Positions 32,280 through 41,508 are shown, counted from the stretch's first letter. The stretch: 46,550 nucleotides of DNA from Bacteroidales bacterium (GCA_018004645.1 JAGNBV010000015.1:1-46550); one strand, 5' to 3'. Program-made: numbers and translations. The notes: generated from the letters alone by a model not told the origin.

Positions 32280-32996
32280 ATGAAGATAAATATTCTGATA
32301 GTAGATGACCATAAAATTTTTAGAGACGGGCTGAGCCTGAATTTTGCATCGGTTTTCCCGGGCTATAAGATTTGCGGCGAAGCCTCCTCCAGAGAAGAAT
32401 TAATGAATTTGTTGATGAGCGGCCCGCTGCCCGACCTCATTCTCCTTGACAATCTGCTAACAGACAGCACGGGGATTGATATAACTGCATTTCTGAAAAA
32501 AAATGACCCGTTTAAAAACATAAAAATAATTATTTTATCCGCCATGAAAGCGCCTCAGATGGGTACGCTTGATTATGAATATGTCATTGCCGCCATTGAA
32601 GCCGGCGCCGACGGCTACCTGCTGAAGGACTCCTCCATAGACCAGATTGGACAGGCCGTTGAAGAAGTCATGCAGGGAGGAGGATTTTTCCTTGGAGAGA
32701 CATTCAATTTTAAAGAAGCTACAAGGGTTATCATCAGCAATCAGAACAAAATGATCCGCTTCCTGAAAAAGGAACGGAATTTTGGACTGACACCACGCGA
32801 AGTGGAAGTCATCAAATATTTGTCGGAAGGCATGAGCGCAAAAGAAATCGCATCAAAAATGTGTATAACTGAGGATGTGGTCACATCTTTTAAAGATAAT
32901 ATAAAAAGAAAGCTTTCTGAAAATCACAATGTTGAGTTGAAAAATATGGTCGAAATGGTTGTTTGGGCCATAAAAAACCAGGTAATCAGCATCTGA
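32280..32996 (+). CDS. NarL/LuxR-type response regulator
   Basis: A 238-residue DNA-binding response regulator, the cognate partner of the upstream kinase. The receiver domain has the acidic pocket VDDHKIFRDGL (Asp 9/10), phospho-acceptor D57 in LILLDNLLTD, and the GADGYLLKD lysine. The C-terminal helix-turn-helix is GLTPREVEVIKYLSEGMSAKEIASKMCITEDVV. The receiver has an insertion after the fourth strand (MKAPQMGTLDYEYV), somewhat longer than usual. The stop codon lies within a palindrome (ATCAG-N3-CTGAT) that begins a conserved regulatory module, a likely binding region for this protein. Confidence 0.92.
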   Translation: MKINILIVDDHKIFRDGLSLNFASVFPGYKICGEASSREELMNLLMSGPLPDLILLDNLLTDSTGIDITAFLKKNDPFKNIKIIILSAMKAPQMGTLDYEYVIAAIEAGADGYLLKDSSIDQIGQAVEEVMQGGGFFLGETFNFKEATRVIISNQNKMIRFLKKERNFGLTPREVEVIKYLSEGMSAKEIASKMCITEDVVTSFKDNIKRKLSENHNVELKNMVEMVVWAIKNQVISI

Positions 32997-33093
32997 TTTT
33001 TTTTGTACACACTACACCCTGTAAATGCCGGAATATTTCGGATAAATGCCCCCTTTTTTGCCTTTGCTTATTGCATGCAAACTCATATTTTTG
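32985..33093 (+). promoter_or_regulatory. Promoter module, copy 1, with putative operators
   Basis: In order: palindrome ATCAG-CAT-CTGAT (32985-32997, overlapping the regulator stop codon); AAATGCC at 33023-33029 and 33044-33050, exactly 21 bp apart (two helical turns), flanking CCG-N8-CGG; TTTG at 33063-33066; a 19-base spacer; TATTTTTG at 33086-33093. The same elements with the same spacing recur at 34028-34133. The geometry suggests activator sites just upstream of the -33 box, most simply for the response regulator encoded next door. Confidence 0.65.
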
Positions 33094-33152
33094 TCAGTAT
33101 TGATTTACAGACATTTTTTATGATAAAATGTGTTTTAACAAAGACAAACGAA

Positions 33153-33380
33153 ATGAAGATATATCCAAATCCGGCAAATGACAGGATAACTATTGAAAAC
33201 CCTTACAGCCAAACATTTACCTTAAAGATATTCGACCTTATGGGAAAAGTGGTTAAATATGATATTATACCCTCGGACAAAAAGCAAATTGATGTGCAAG
33301 ATTTATGTAACGGGGTTTATATACTTGAATTTTCTTCAGCAGAAAAAAATATGCAGGATAAATTAATTATCAGAAGGTAG
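33153..33380 (+). CDS. Bare T9SS type-A sorting domain (probable deletion remnant)
   Basis: A 75-residue product that consists only of a type IX secretion sorting domain: MKIYPNPANDRITIEN...TLKIFDLMGKVVKY...QIDVQDLCNGVYILEF...KLIIRR. It lacks a signal peptide and any passenger domain, so it cannot be exported as it stands. The leader up to the ATG at 33153 aligns with the leader of the intact T9SS protein gene at 34205, so the ATG is probably the original start and the sequence between codon 2 and the sorting domain has been lost. The frame is open upstream to 33003, with another ATG at 33120, but that part corresponds to promoter and leader sequence. Confidence 0.6.
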   Translation: MKIYPNPANDRITIENPYSQTFTLKIFDLMGKVVKYDIIPSDKKQIDVQDLCNGVYILEFSSAEKNMQDKLIIRR

Positions 33381-33486
33381 TTTGGTAAAATTCACATCAA
33401 TTATATTATGAACTTCAGCACCACAAAAATAAAAGCTGAAAATATTAAAATTAAAAACACTATAGCACCGGCAGTTTAATTGTCAT

Positions 33487-33510
33487 TGCAATTGAAATCT
33501 CAATTATGCA
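33487..33510. promoter_or_regulatory. Imperfect inverted repeat upstream of the ArsR-family gene
   Basis: TGCAATTGA and TCAATTATGCA face each other around a 4-base centre (one arm has two extra bases), 25 bp before the ArsR-family start. ArsR-type repressors often bind such sites in their own promoter; this is inference from position only. Confidence 0.3.
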
Positions 33511-33534
33511 TGATACAGGTATGGAAAAGAATAT

Positions 33535-33849
33535 TTGAACGATTATTCGAAAAATCACAAACTTGATTTTAAGAAAATACAACAGCAAATTGATAAACTA
33601 AAAGCTTTAATGCATCCGGTCAGGTATGCGATCGTGGTGCTGCTTGTAGAACATAAAAAAATGACAGTTACCGATATTTATGATAAACTTTCAATGAAGC
33701 AGGCCGCTGTGTCCAACCACCTTAGATTAATGAAGGATAGCAGAATTCTGCTTGCAAAAAGAGATGGTAAAAAAATTTATTATTCTGTTAATGATAAAGT
33801 GGTAAAAGCATTATTTGAATGCTTGAAACTTAGCTTTAACGATGAATAA
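33535..33849 (+). CDS. ArsR-family winged-helix transcriptional regulator
   Basis: A 104-residue DNA-binding protein. The winged helix is recognisable from ALMHPVRYAIVVLLVEHKKMTVTDIYDKLSMKQAAVSNHLRLMKDSRILLAKRDGKKIYYSV-type segments: helix 2 HPVRYAIV, recognition helix SMKQAAVSNHLRLM, and wing KRDGKKIYYSV. It lacks the CxC metal site of ArsR/SmtB sensors (only one cysteine, near the C-terminus), so it is probably not a metal sensor. The start is a TTG (33535) that overlaps the stop of a five-codon frame beginning at the ATG at 33521. It lies alone in an AT-rich region between the two copies of the promoter module. Confidence 0.8.
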   Translation: MNDYSKNHKLDFKKIQQQIDKLKALMHPVRYAIVVLLVEHKKMTVTDIYDKLSMKQAAVSNHLRLMKDSRILLAKRDGKKIYYSVNDKVVKALFECLKLSFNDE

Positions 33850-33976
33850 CATAAAAGTAATTTCATCTTATCTATAGTTATTTGTCGGTTTACTTCTAAT
33901 TCTAAGTTTTTAAAATTGAGGTAAAACAAGATTATACTGTGGCTGGTTCTCAGTATAAACCTTCTTGGTGGCCCGA

Positions 33977-34039
33977 ATGTACATGATTAAAGCTTTAGGT
34001 TTATATGGTGTGTATGTAAAGCATGTGATCAGTATCTGA
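33977..34039 (+). pseudogene. Apparent 3' remnant of a LuxR-type response regulator gene
   Basis: Read in frame to the TGA at 34037-34039 this gives MYMIKALGLYGVYVKHVISI, which matches the character of a NarL/LuxR response-regulator C-terminal helix and ends in the same VISI-stop as the intact regulator (VVWAIKNQVISI). In both places the stop codon sits in the ATCAG-N3-CTGAT palindrome of the promoter module. I infer that a regulator-promoter-T9SS gene unit was duplicated and this copy of the regulator has decayed. Only about 20 codons remain, so chance similarity is possible. Confidence 0.4.
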
Positions 34040-34133
34040 TCTTTTCGCAAAAGTACCCCCTATAAATGCCGGAATTATACGGCAAAATGCCCCATTACTG
34101 CTTTGTTTATTTGAAAGGCACTTTCTATTTTTG
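34028..34133 (+). promoter_or_regulatory. Promoter module, copy 2, with putative operators
   Basis: Palindrome ATCAG-TAT-CTGAT (34028-34040); AAATGCC at 34064-34070 and 34085-34091, 21 bp apart around CCG-N8-CGG; TTTG at 34102-34105; a 20-base spacer; TATTTTTG at 34126-34133. Element order and spacing match copy 1. It drives the T9SS protein gene that starts at 34205. Confidence 0.65.
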
Positions 34134-34204
34134 TAATAATTTACATAATTAACATTTTATTAATAAAGTGCGGCGCCAGCACGATAAACACTGACGAAAA
34201 TAAC

Positions 34205-35074
34205 ATGAAAAAAATTACAATCATACTAACGGTTTTAATTGCATTGACAATTAAGGCAAATGCGCAAATCCCCAATAACGGATTTGAAAATTGGACTACA
34301 ATAGGCAGCTATGAAGATCCAACAGGTTGGGCAACTATGAATGCGGCTTGTGCAGGCCCTTTTTATTCCTGTACAAAATCAACAGATCATTACCCCGCAT
34401 CTGTCGGCAACTATTCTATCAGATTAGAAAACAATACTTCATTAACCCAAATGACCGGTGGTTACGGAATGGCAGTAACAGATACAGCGGCTTTTCCATT
34501 CGAACCTGCATTTCCTATTGTTGGTAACCCGACCAGTCTATGCGGGTATTATAAGTACAATTCAATGAATGGTGATTCAATGTTTATCCGAATAGTCTTA
34601 TTTGCAAATAGCGTTATGCTCGGATACGATACATTTATTACTGGTGTCACTGCATCGACCTGGACTCCTTTCATTCTACCTATTACTTATACTTCTGCTG
34701 ATAGTGCTACAATAATGTTTTCTGCTTTTTATCCTTCATGTTATACTTGCGGGCCTAAAGGAAATTCAGTGCTATATGTTGACAACCTCAGTTTTGACAA
34801 TTTGATAGCTTCTGTTCCTGAAGAAAATTCACAGAATAATTTATTCAATTTATCTCCAAATCCTACTTCTGATTTTATAACAATTAATATTGAGAAGAAA
34901 TGTAACACAGACATTACCTTGAATATTTATAATACCATTGGAGAATTAGTCAAGACCGAACTATTTAAAGAAAATCAACAAATTAATGTTAGTGATTTAA
35001 GCAATGGTGCTTATGTGATTGAAGCCAAATCTAAAGAATGGACAGAAAAACAAAAACTATTAATTCAAAGATAA
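34205..35074 (+). CDS. T9SS-exported protein with jelly-roll-like domain
   Basis: A 289-residue secreted protein. The signal peptide is MKKITIILTVLIALTIKANA. The mature part (QIPNNGFENWT...EDPTGWATMNA...VLYVDNLSFD) is a beta-sandwich like the carbohydrate-binding or PCMD-type domains of Bacteroidota; the NGFENW...GW opening and the DNLSF ending are typical. The last ~75 residues (FNLSPNPTSDFITINIEKK...NGAYVIEAKS...KLLIQR) are a type IX sorting domain, so it is sent to the cell surface. The protein has no recognised enzymatic motif. Controlled by promoter module copy 2, and so perhaps by the kinase-regulator pair 1.2 kb upstream. Confidence 0.8.
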   Translation: MKKITIILTVLIALTIKANAQIPNNGFENWTTIGSYEDPTGWATMNAACAGPFYSCTKSTDHYPASVGNYSIRLENNTSLTQMTGGYGMAVTDTAAFPFEPAFPIVGNPTSLCGYYKYNSMNGDSMFIRIVLFANSVMLGYDTFITGVTASTWTPFILPITYTSADSATIMFSAFYPSCYTCGPKGNSVLYVDNLSFDNLIASVPEENSQNNLFNLSPNPTSDFITINIEKKCNTDITLNIYNTIGELVKTELFKENQQINVSDLSNGAYVIEAKSKEWTEKQKLLIQR

Positions 35075-35093
35075 GATTGGGCTGCAAATAACA

Positions 35094-35227
35094 GGCGGTA
35101 TATTTTAATGCCGGGATAGTGTGTCTTTCTGATTTTCTGCTCCCGATAGATATTGTGATAAAATACTTGCGTATAACTTGACAGCAGAGCTTCATCCTCT
35201 CCGGCTTACACAATAAAATATACCGCC
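35094..35227. repeat. 134-bp element with perfect 14-bp terminal inverted repeats
   Basis: GGCGGTATATTTTA at 35094-35107 is the exact reverse complement of TAAAATATACCGCC at 35214-35227. Inside the ends a second, shorter complementarity (GCCGG / CCGGC) is present. The element has no coding capacity and lies between two genes. I see no clear target-site duplication. It resembles a MITE or a large attC-like/palindromic element; which of these it is cannot be decided from one copy. Confidence 0.55.
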
Positions 35228-35284
35228 AATCCTTTTGGAATTTTCACTTCAGGTATCTTTTTAATCCTTAACATAAATAAAGCT

Positions 35285-38200
35285 ATGAAGAGAACTTTTA
35301 ACTCTGAAAGCACTGCTAAACAACAATTGCTCAGTGCGCTTATACTCGGTTTTTTTCTTTTATTGTCCGCCTACGGATACTCACAGCAAGGTGTATCGAT
35401 AAATACTTCAGGCACATCAGCCGATCCGTCAGCCATGCTGGATGTCAGCAGCGATTCAAAGGGTTTGTTGATTCCCAGGGTTTCGCTGACCTCCGTATCG
35501 GATGTTACCACCATCCCTAACCCTGCCATTTCATTATTGGTTTATAATACCAATGCTTCGATGACAGGAGGTGCTGCCGGATTTTTTTATTTTAACGGTA
35601 CCATTTGGGTTCAGGCAATAGGGCCACAGGGCGTGCAGGGACCAACCGGTCCGACAGGCGCTCAGGGAATACCTGGTGAAATCGGTCCATCGGGGATACA
35701 AGGAATACAAGGACCCACAGGCGAAACCGGCCCGCAAGGCATACCGGGAATTCAAGGCGATCCGGGTGCGACTGGCGCTACTGGAGCTCAAGGGTTACAA
35801 GGTCTTCAGGGAGTTACTGGCCCTACAGGTGCTGATGGAGCACAGAATGCCTGGGGATTAATTGGGAATGCAGGAACTGTTGCGGGAACAAATTTTATTG
35901 GGACTACTGATGCGAATGGCCTGGCTTTTAAAACAAGTAATACTGAAAGGATGAGAATCACAAACGATGGTAAAGTCGGCATAGGAGTAACTGCGACAAC
36001 TTTTCCACTTGAAGTCAGGGTGCCTGCTACTGCCGGCTCTCAATTTAATTTGAAAATTACCAATATGTTAGGAAATCCATATAATTCCGGTGGCCATGGG
36101 GTGGGGATTCTTTTTGCACCTGATGATGCAGCCATAGCAAAAATGGGAATTTTTGTTGAAAGACGCGCTGGCTTTGGATTAAGCACCATGCACTTTTTAA
36201 GCAGGACAACATTAGATTATGCCTCGGCTGATTTAAGTAATTCGGTAATGGCGATAACACAAAATGGTAATGTCGGTATAGGGACAACGAATCCTGCGGA
36301 GAAACTGCAAGTCATGGGCGTTATCAGCGCCAACGGGGGAAATTCAACCAACTGGAACTCGGCGTACGGATGGGGAAATCACGCTGCCGCGGGCTATCTG
36401 ACTTCTGAAGTTGACGCTTCGGTCACTAATGAGATTCAAGTTTTAAGCATAAGTAATGATACGATTTTTTTGAGTAACGGCGGTTATGTGAAAATGCCCC
36501 CGTCAAACGCATGGTCGCTGACCGGAAATTCGGGAACTGTCGCAACAAACAATTTTATTGGGACCACTGATAATGTTAATGTTGTCATAAAACGAAATAA
36601 TGCTCAATCAGGGCTTCTTGACAGTGTTATGTCAAATACATCATGGGGCGTGAGAGCATTAAATCCGGCCACTACAGGGAATGGAAATTCAGCATACGGA
36701 TATATGGCCCTTTTTTCAGTTACAACAGGAAGCGATAATTCAGCTTTTGGAAAAAACGCACTGTACAGTAGCGGTCTAGGAAACAGAAATACGGGGTTAG
36801 GAAGCAATTCGCTCTATTCATGTACCACATGTGGGAATAATACAGCCGTTGGATATAACGCCATTTATTCAAATATCAATGGCAGGGAAAATACGGCAGT
36901 TGGAGCAAACGCTCTTTACTATGTTACCGGTGGAATTGAAAATACGGCTGTCGGTTCATTGGCTCTCAATAAAGCCACAGGATCTAACAATACTGCTGTT
37001 GGAAGGGGCGCATTGTGCAATACGGTAAACGCAGGTGGCAATACTTCCGTTGGACATGAGGCTCTTTTTAATAATGTTTCTGGATCTGGTTCAACGGCTG
37101 TTGGTTATCATGCAATGCGAAATGCTAACAATACAACTTCTTATTTTACCAGCAATAATGTGGCAATTGGCTATTATGCATTGTGTGGCGGGTCAAATCC
37201 GGCTGATAATACTGGGATAAACAATACCACTCTTGGTGCCATGTCGCTCTTTAACAACACGTCAGGTAGTAACAACATTGCTGGTGGTACACAAACATTG
37301 TTTTTTAACACTTCAGGAAATAACAATACTGTTTATGGATACATGGCAGGTTATTATAACTTTGCGGGTTCAGGCAATGTTCTGATCGGCTACCAGGCAG
37401 GATATAATGAAACGGGATCAGACAAACTATATATTGACAACAGTAATACATCGACACCTTTGATTTACGGCGATTTCAGCACCAATACCGTAAAAATATA
37501 CAGTAATCTTAATGTAAACAATGCCTATACATTCCCGACGACAAACGGCAATGAAAACTATGTTCTTACTTCCCACGCTTCAGGTTTGGCAACCTGGGAA
37601 GCCGCGCCGGCAGGAACTCCCGGCCCAACAGGTCCAACAGGCCCTACAGGCGCCACAGGCCCTGCAGGAATTGATGGTGCCACAGGCCCCGTAGGCGCCA
37701 CAGGACCAACCGGTGATACAGGTGCTGCTGGAACACCCGGAGCCACGGGCCCGACCGGCCCCACAGGCCCCGCCGGGGCAGATTTGGGCACACATTGGAC
37801 CATCACCGGAAATTCAGGCACCGTGGCAGGCACTAATTTTATTGGTACTACTGATAATGTACCTTTGCAGTTTCGCGTGAATAATGTGCAGGCAGGCCAG
37901 GTAAACAATATCAGGCAGACCACTTTCCTCGGTTATCAGGCAGGATTAAATAATAGCAGCAGTACAACTACCTTCAGTACTGCAGTTGGCGCAGATGCTT
38001 TGAAGACCAATACAACCTCAACTCATAACAGCGCTTTTGGATGGTATGCACTCCGGTTGAATACAGGGGGTTTCAACACAGCTGTCGGCGCCTATGCGCT
38101 GGCGACTAATAGTAATGGAGCCGACAATGTGGCAACCGGCGCTTATGCTATGGCCTATAATACAACCGGCAGGGCAAATACCGCATTTGGAAGGAGTGCC

Positions 38201-39304
38201 CTGGTACAAAATATTTCAGGACATTTTAACACCGCTATGGGGGCATCTGCCTTGCTGTCAAATACCACAGGTGGAAACAACACGGTTTTGGGAGCATGGG
38301 CTTTATATAACAGTGTCAACGGTAATAATGCTACTGCTGTCGGCTCCAAGGCTATGTATTATACCACTATTTTAGACACTAACTATAATGTTGCTGTGGG
38401 CTATGAGACGATGTACGGTTCTGAGACCTTAAGTACGGGAAACTATAATACGGCACTTGGATATCAGACACTATGGAGCGCAACCACCGGTGAGAAGAAT
38501 ACCGCTACGGGTTATCACGCACTTTATAGCAACACTACAGGTGTGCATAATACAGCAAACGGAATGAATGCCCTTTCGGCAAATAACGGAGGATCCAGCA
38601 ATACGGCGTACGGATCTTATTCATTAGGCCACAACAGCACAGGAAACTACAATACGGCCTCGGGATCGCAGGCCTTGGTGGCACTGACAACAGGCACCGG
38701 CAATTCAGCTTTTGGAATGCTGAGCGGATATACCCTGACGGACGGAACTTACAATACCCTGATCGGATACTCCGCAGATGTGGATAATGCTTCGCGCAGC
38801 AACTGTATCGTACTGGCAGGAAACGGGAACCTGCCCACCTATGACAATAATCAGGTCAGGATTGGAAACGCAGCCATGACTTCCATAGGAGGACAAGTGG
38901 GATGGACCACTCTTTCGGATGCACGCATTAAAGATAACGTGCAGGAAAATGTTCCGGGACTTGAATTTATTAACCTGCTGAGGCCGGTAACCTATAACTA
39001 TAATATCAGCAAAGAAAATGAACTGCTGGGTGTCAAAAACAAGGATACATGGCCCGGTATGAATGATATACAACAAATACAGTTCTCGGGTTTCCTTGCA
39101 CAGGAAGTCAACACGGCTGCAGAAAAGGTTGGTTATCAATTCAGCGGGGTGGACAAAAGCACTAAACTGATGGGATTACGTTATGCCGAGTTTGTGGTGC
39201 CATTGGTAAAAGCTGTTCAGGAGTTGAGCGCCGAAAATGACAATCTGCGTAAAACTGTGGAAATATTAAGCAAAAAAGTAGAAGCTCTTGAAAACAGTAA
39301 ATAG
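35285..39304 (+). CDS. Large secreted fibre protein: collagen-like repeats, head/tail-fibre repeats and peptidase S74 chaperone domain
   Basis: A 1339-residue exported protein. After a signal peptide ([19 protein letters not shown]) and a short N-terminal domain ([12 protein letters not shown]...[16 protein letters not shown]) come Gly-x-y collagen-like blocks at about residues 112-182 and 775-836. Each of two long regions (about 460-705 and 880-1170) is built from short NTAVGxxAL-type repeats, as in trimeric adhesins and phage fibres. A module AW[18 protein letters not shown] occurs three times. The C-terminal ~130 residues ([31 protein letters not shown]...) are a peptidase S74 intramolecular chaperone with the SDxRxK self-cleavage motif, ending in a coiled coil. 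A homotrimeric surface fibre is expected. It lacks a T9SS sorting domain. Confidence 0.88.
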   Translation: MKRTFNSESTAKQQLLSALILGFFLLLSAYGYSQQGVSINTSGTSADPSAMLDVSSDSKGLLIPRVSLTSVSDVTTIPNPAISLLVYNTNASMTGGAAGFFYFNGTIWVQAIGPQGVQGPTGPTGAQGIPGEIGPSGIQGIQGPTGETGPQGIPGIQGDPGATGATGAQGLQGLQGVTGPTGADGAQNAWGLIGNAGTVAGTNFIGTTDANGLAFKTSNTERMRITNDGKVGIGVTATTFPLEVRVPATAGSQFNLKITNMLGNPYNSGGHGVGILFAPDDAAIAKMGIFVERRAGFGLSTMHFLSRTTLDYASADLSNSVMAITQNGNVGIGTTNPAEKLQVMGVISANGGNSTNWNSAYGWGNHAAAGYLTSEVDASVTNEIQVLSISNDTIFLSNGGYVKMPPSNAWSLTGNSGTVATNNFIGTTDNVNVVIKRNNAQSGLLDSVMSNTSWGVRALNPATTGNGNSAYGYMALFSVTTGSDNSAFGKNALYSSGLGNRNTGLGSNSLYSCTTCGNNTAVGYNAIYSNINGRENTAVGANALYYVTGGIENTAVGSLALNKATGSNNTAVGRGALCNTVNAGGNTSVGHEALFNNVSGSGSTAVGYHAMRNANNTTSYFTSNNVAIGYYALCGGSNPADNTGINNTTLGAMSLFNNTSGSNNIAGGTQTLFFNTSGNNNTVYGYMAGYYNFAGSGNVLIGYQAGYNETGSDKLYIDNSNTSTPLIYGDFSTNTVKIYSNLNVNNAYTFPTTNGNENYVLTSHASGLATWEAAPAGTPGPTGPTGPTGATGPAGIDGATGPVGATGPTGDTGAAGTPGATGPTGPTGPAGADLGTHWTITGNSGTVAGTNFIGTTDNVPLQFRVNNVQAGQVNNIRQTTFLGYQAGLNNSSSTTTFSTAVGADALKTNTTSTHNSAFGWYALRLNTGGFNTAVGAYALATNSNGADNVATGAYAMAYNTTGRANTAFGRSALVQNISGHFNTAMGASALLSNTTGGNNTVLGAWALYNSVNGNNATAVGSKAMYYTTILDTNYNVAVGYETMYGSETLSTGNYNTALGYQTLWSATTGEKNTATGYHALYSNTTGVHNTANGMNALSANNGGSSNTAYGSYSLGHNSTGNYNTASGSQALVALTTGTGNSAFGMLSGYTLTDGTYNTLIGYSADVDNASRSNCIVLAGNGNLPTYDNNQVRIGNAAMTSIGGQVGWTTLSDARIKDNVQENVPGLEFINLLRPVTYNYNISKENELLGVKNKDTWPGMNDIQQIQFSGFLAQEVNTAAEKVGYQFSGVDKSTKLMGLRYAEFVVPLVKAVQELSAENDNLRKTVEILSKKVEALENSK

Positions 39305-39336
39305 GTCAAAAAACCTATAAAACAACCGGGTTTTAT
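39301..39336. terminator. Double hairpin between convergent genes
   Basis: ATAGGT/ACCTAT (39301-39306 and 39313-39318, 6-base loop), overlapping the stop of the fibre gene, and ATAAAAC/GTTTTAT (39317-39323 and 39330-39336, loop AACCGG) overlap slightly. The second has A-runs on one side and T-runs on the other, fitting a bidirectional terminator between the fibre gene and the minus-strand TPR gene. Confidence 0.5.
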
Positions 39337-41501
39337 TGGTCAGAATTGTTGTCCGAAGGTTGGTATTTCTTTGCTTTTTCCAGGTAGGCTGTGGCAGAGG
39401 CCATGTCGCCCATAATGCGGTAAGTTTCTGCAAGATTCAGATAGATCTGGTATTTTTCGGGTTTCAGTTCCAGGGCTTTTTCCAGGTAATCGATGGATTT
39501 TTTATAGTCATGTTTTATGCCGTAAACTATCCCGAGATTTTCCAGCGATGATGCGTCTTTTGGATTTACCGCAATAGCTTGAAGAAAACTGCTTTCGGCC
39601 AGGTCTATCCTGTTGAGGTCTTGCCCGTAAATCTCGCCGGTTTTGCTTATCGCTTCAGCATAATCAGACTTTAATTCCACGGCTTTGCCAAGACTAATCA
39701 GTGCGGAATCAAACTTGTTGAGCCCGCGGTAGGCCACACCCAGACCAAAATAGTGCTCAGCCTCAGCAGGCTGGTATTTCAAAAGCATCCGGTAGTCTTT
39801 TAATGCCTCCACGTACGCCTTGTCTCTGTTCGAAAGAATAGCCACATTTTTCAGGTTGTTCAACGCCAGCTTATTCTTTGGGTTTATCAGCAAACATCTG
39901 TGATAACAGTCGCGGCTTTTGGCGTATTCCTTTTGTTTAAAGTAGGCGTTGCCCAGCAACAATAGTGCATTGTTGTTGGCAGGATATATGTCAATGGCCT
40001 TATTAAGATATTTTACCGCCTGTACGAGGTATTTTTGTTTTTGTGCTTCGTTGTCCGTGGAGTCGGCTTTTTCAATCAATTTGCCTCCCGCTGAAGTGTT
40101 GCATTTGGTGCTGTTTGACGAAACTTTTACATCGGTGGTGAAGAGCGTCAGGTCATCCATCCATACCCGGTTGCGGCTGACCGTTTTGGCTGAATAGGCT
40201 GACAATATCACCGCGAGCAGCACCAGGGCTGTGGTGCGGTAAGTCTTTGCATTGCGTATTTTTTTTTGCAACGGTCCGGCGATGAGGTAGGCGAGGATCA
40301 TGGTATATCCAAGGAGTGACGTAAACATAAAACGTTCATTCATAAAAGTACCAATAACAAAAAAGAAATTGGACACAATAGAGAAACTGAAAATGAAGAA
40401 CAGTATTCCAAAGGCGACAATATTTTTGCTTTTGATTTTTAACAGGGCGTAAACCAATAGCGTTCCGTAAATCAGGATGGACAAGATAACCCTTATGTCC
40501 GAAAAATTCACTATCGGGATTTGTTTGGGGTAATAATCATGGGTGAGCGGATGCGGGAAAATCAGCAACCAGATGTATTTTAGCCAGGTTAGGAAGATGG
40601 TGGCATATTTTTGAATCAGGGTAGATCCCACGAATGGGTCGTTAAGCAGTTCGCGCACGGGGCTTGTCTGCTGCACGCCGATGATTCCGATTCGCAGGGC
40701 AAAATACGCTGCAATGCCACCGAGCAGGGGGGCCGAAACTATAAGGTAATCTTTGAGCCTCGGCTGAAAAAATACAAAAAGAATCAAGGGTATAATGGCT
40801 GCAAAGGTGAGCGCATTTTCTTTGGATAACAGTGCCAGCAGAAACAGGAACAGGTTGGCTATCAACAGGTATATTTTCTTTTTCTCCAGGTATTGCAATG
40901 TGAACAACACCACCAGTAAACAGAAAAATAAACAAAGTATTTCGTCGCGGCCTTTTATGTTGGCTACCGCCTCAGTATGCAAGGGGTGCGCCGTGAACAG
41001 CATAGTTGCTGTGAAAGGAATGCCAAGGTACCAGTTTGTGGTCTTATAATTAATAAAAAGTCTGTTGAGGATGATAAACAGCAGCATGCAGGTGAAAGCA
41101 TACAGCAGGATATTTATCAGATGCCCTACAAAAGGGTTGAACCCGAAGAACTCTTTTTCGATGGCGAACATCACCTGCGGCAGCGGCCGGTAGCGCCCGC
41201 CGGGCAATAGGTTGTTTTTGCCCAGGAAGCCCACGAAAGCGTCATTGGTAAGAATATCTTTTATGCCGGAGGCTCCTTTTTTGGTAAAGTTGTTATCGGT
41301 TATCATCAGGGAGTCGTCCAGGGCATACTTCAGGTCGAGCGTGTTGGCATAAAGCAACAGGGCGAAAGCAAAGACTATCCATTTGATATATTTGTCAGGC
41401 ATGGCGGCTTCAGCAATGCTAACCCTGCCTGTTGGCTTCGCTGTATCCTGTTTCCTGCCGGCAGGAATTTTCTGGTGTTTTTTCGGAGTGGCAGCAGCCA
41501 T
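39333..41501 (-). CDS. TMTC-like polytopic membrane protein with C-terminal TPR repeats
   Basis: A 722-residue protein. The N-terminal ~430 residues have about ten TM helices, with the first loop YANTLDLKYALDDSLMITDN (tandem aspartates after TM1) and GGRYRPL, HPLHTEAVANIKGRDE and NERFMFTS motifs; these are shared with eukaryotic TMTC proteins and related bacterial GT-C mannosyltransferase-like proteins. The C-terminal ~280 residues are TPR repeats (LLLGNAYFKQKEYAKSRDCYHRCLLINPKN; YAEAISKTGEIYG; YQIYLNLAETYRIMGDMASA). A role in protein glycosylation is likely by analogy, but not shown. The gene follows the PP2C-LysM gene by 7 bp in one operon. Confidence 0.85.
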   Translation of the reverse strand: MAAATPKKHQKIPAGRKQDTAKPTGRVSIAEAAMPDKYIKWIVFAFALLLYANTLDLKYALDDSLMITDNNFTKKGASGIKDILTNDAFVGFLGKNNLLPGGRYRPLPQVMFAIEKEFFGFNPFVGHLINILLYAFTCMLLFIILNRLFINYKTTNWYLGIPFTATMLFTAHPLHTEAVANIKGRDEILCLFFCLLVVLFTLQYLEKKKIYLLIANLFLFLLALLSKENALTFAAIIPLILFVFFQPRLKDYLIVSAPLLGGIAAYFALRIGIIGVQQTSPVRELLNDPFVGSTLIQKYATIFLTWLKYIWLLIFPHPLTHDYYPKQIPIVNFSDIRVILSILIYGTLLVYALLKIKSKNIVAFGILFFIFSFSIVSNFFFVIGTFMNERFMFTSLLGYTMILAYLIAGPLQKKIRNAKTYRTTALVLLAVILSAYSAKTVSRNRVWMDDLTLFTTDVKVSSNSTKCNTSAGGKLIEKADSTDNEAQKQKYLVQAVKYLNKAIDIYPANNNALLLLGNAYFKQKEYAKSRDCYHRCLLINPKNKLALNNLKNVAILSNRDKAYVEALKDYRMLLKYQPAEAEHYFGLGVAYRGLNKFDSALISLGKAVELKSDYAEAISKTGEIYGQDLNRIDLAESSFLQAIAVNPKDASSLENLGIVYGIKHDYKKSIDYLEKALELKPEKYQIYLNLAETYRIMGDMASATAYLEKAKKYQPSDNNSDQ

Positions 41502-41508
41502 CGGGCTT

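Larger units (their letters stand above)
33850..34204. other. Intergenic region containing promoter module copy 2
   Basis: The first ~110 bases show no feature I can support. About 33971-34039 contains the apparent remnant of a response-regulator 3' end, followed by the second promoter module and an untranslated leader of roughly 65 bases before the T9SS protein gene. Confidence 0.5.

Noticed and set aside
37558-37923. 121-codon minus-strand frame rich in Gly/Pro/Ala
   Set aside because: It is the antisense shadow of the collagen-like block in the fibre protein; low-complexity GC-rich codons keep the reverse frame open.
35620-38790. CRISPR array or satellite in the fibre gene
   Set aside because: The repeated DNA is in frame and encodes imperfect protein repeats of collagen and fibre type, without constant repeats and unique spacers.
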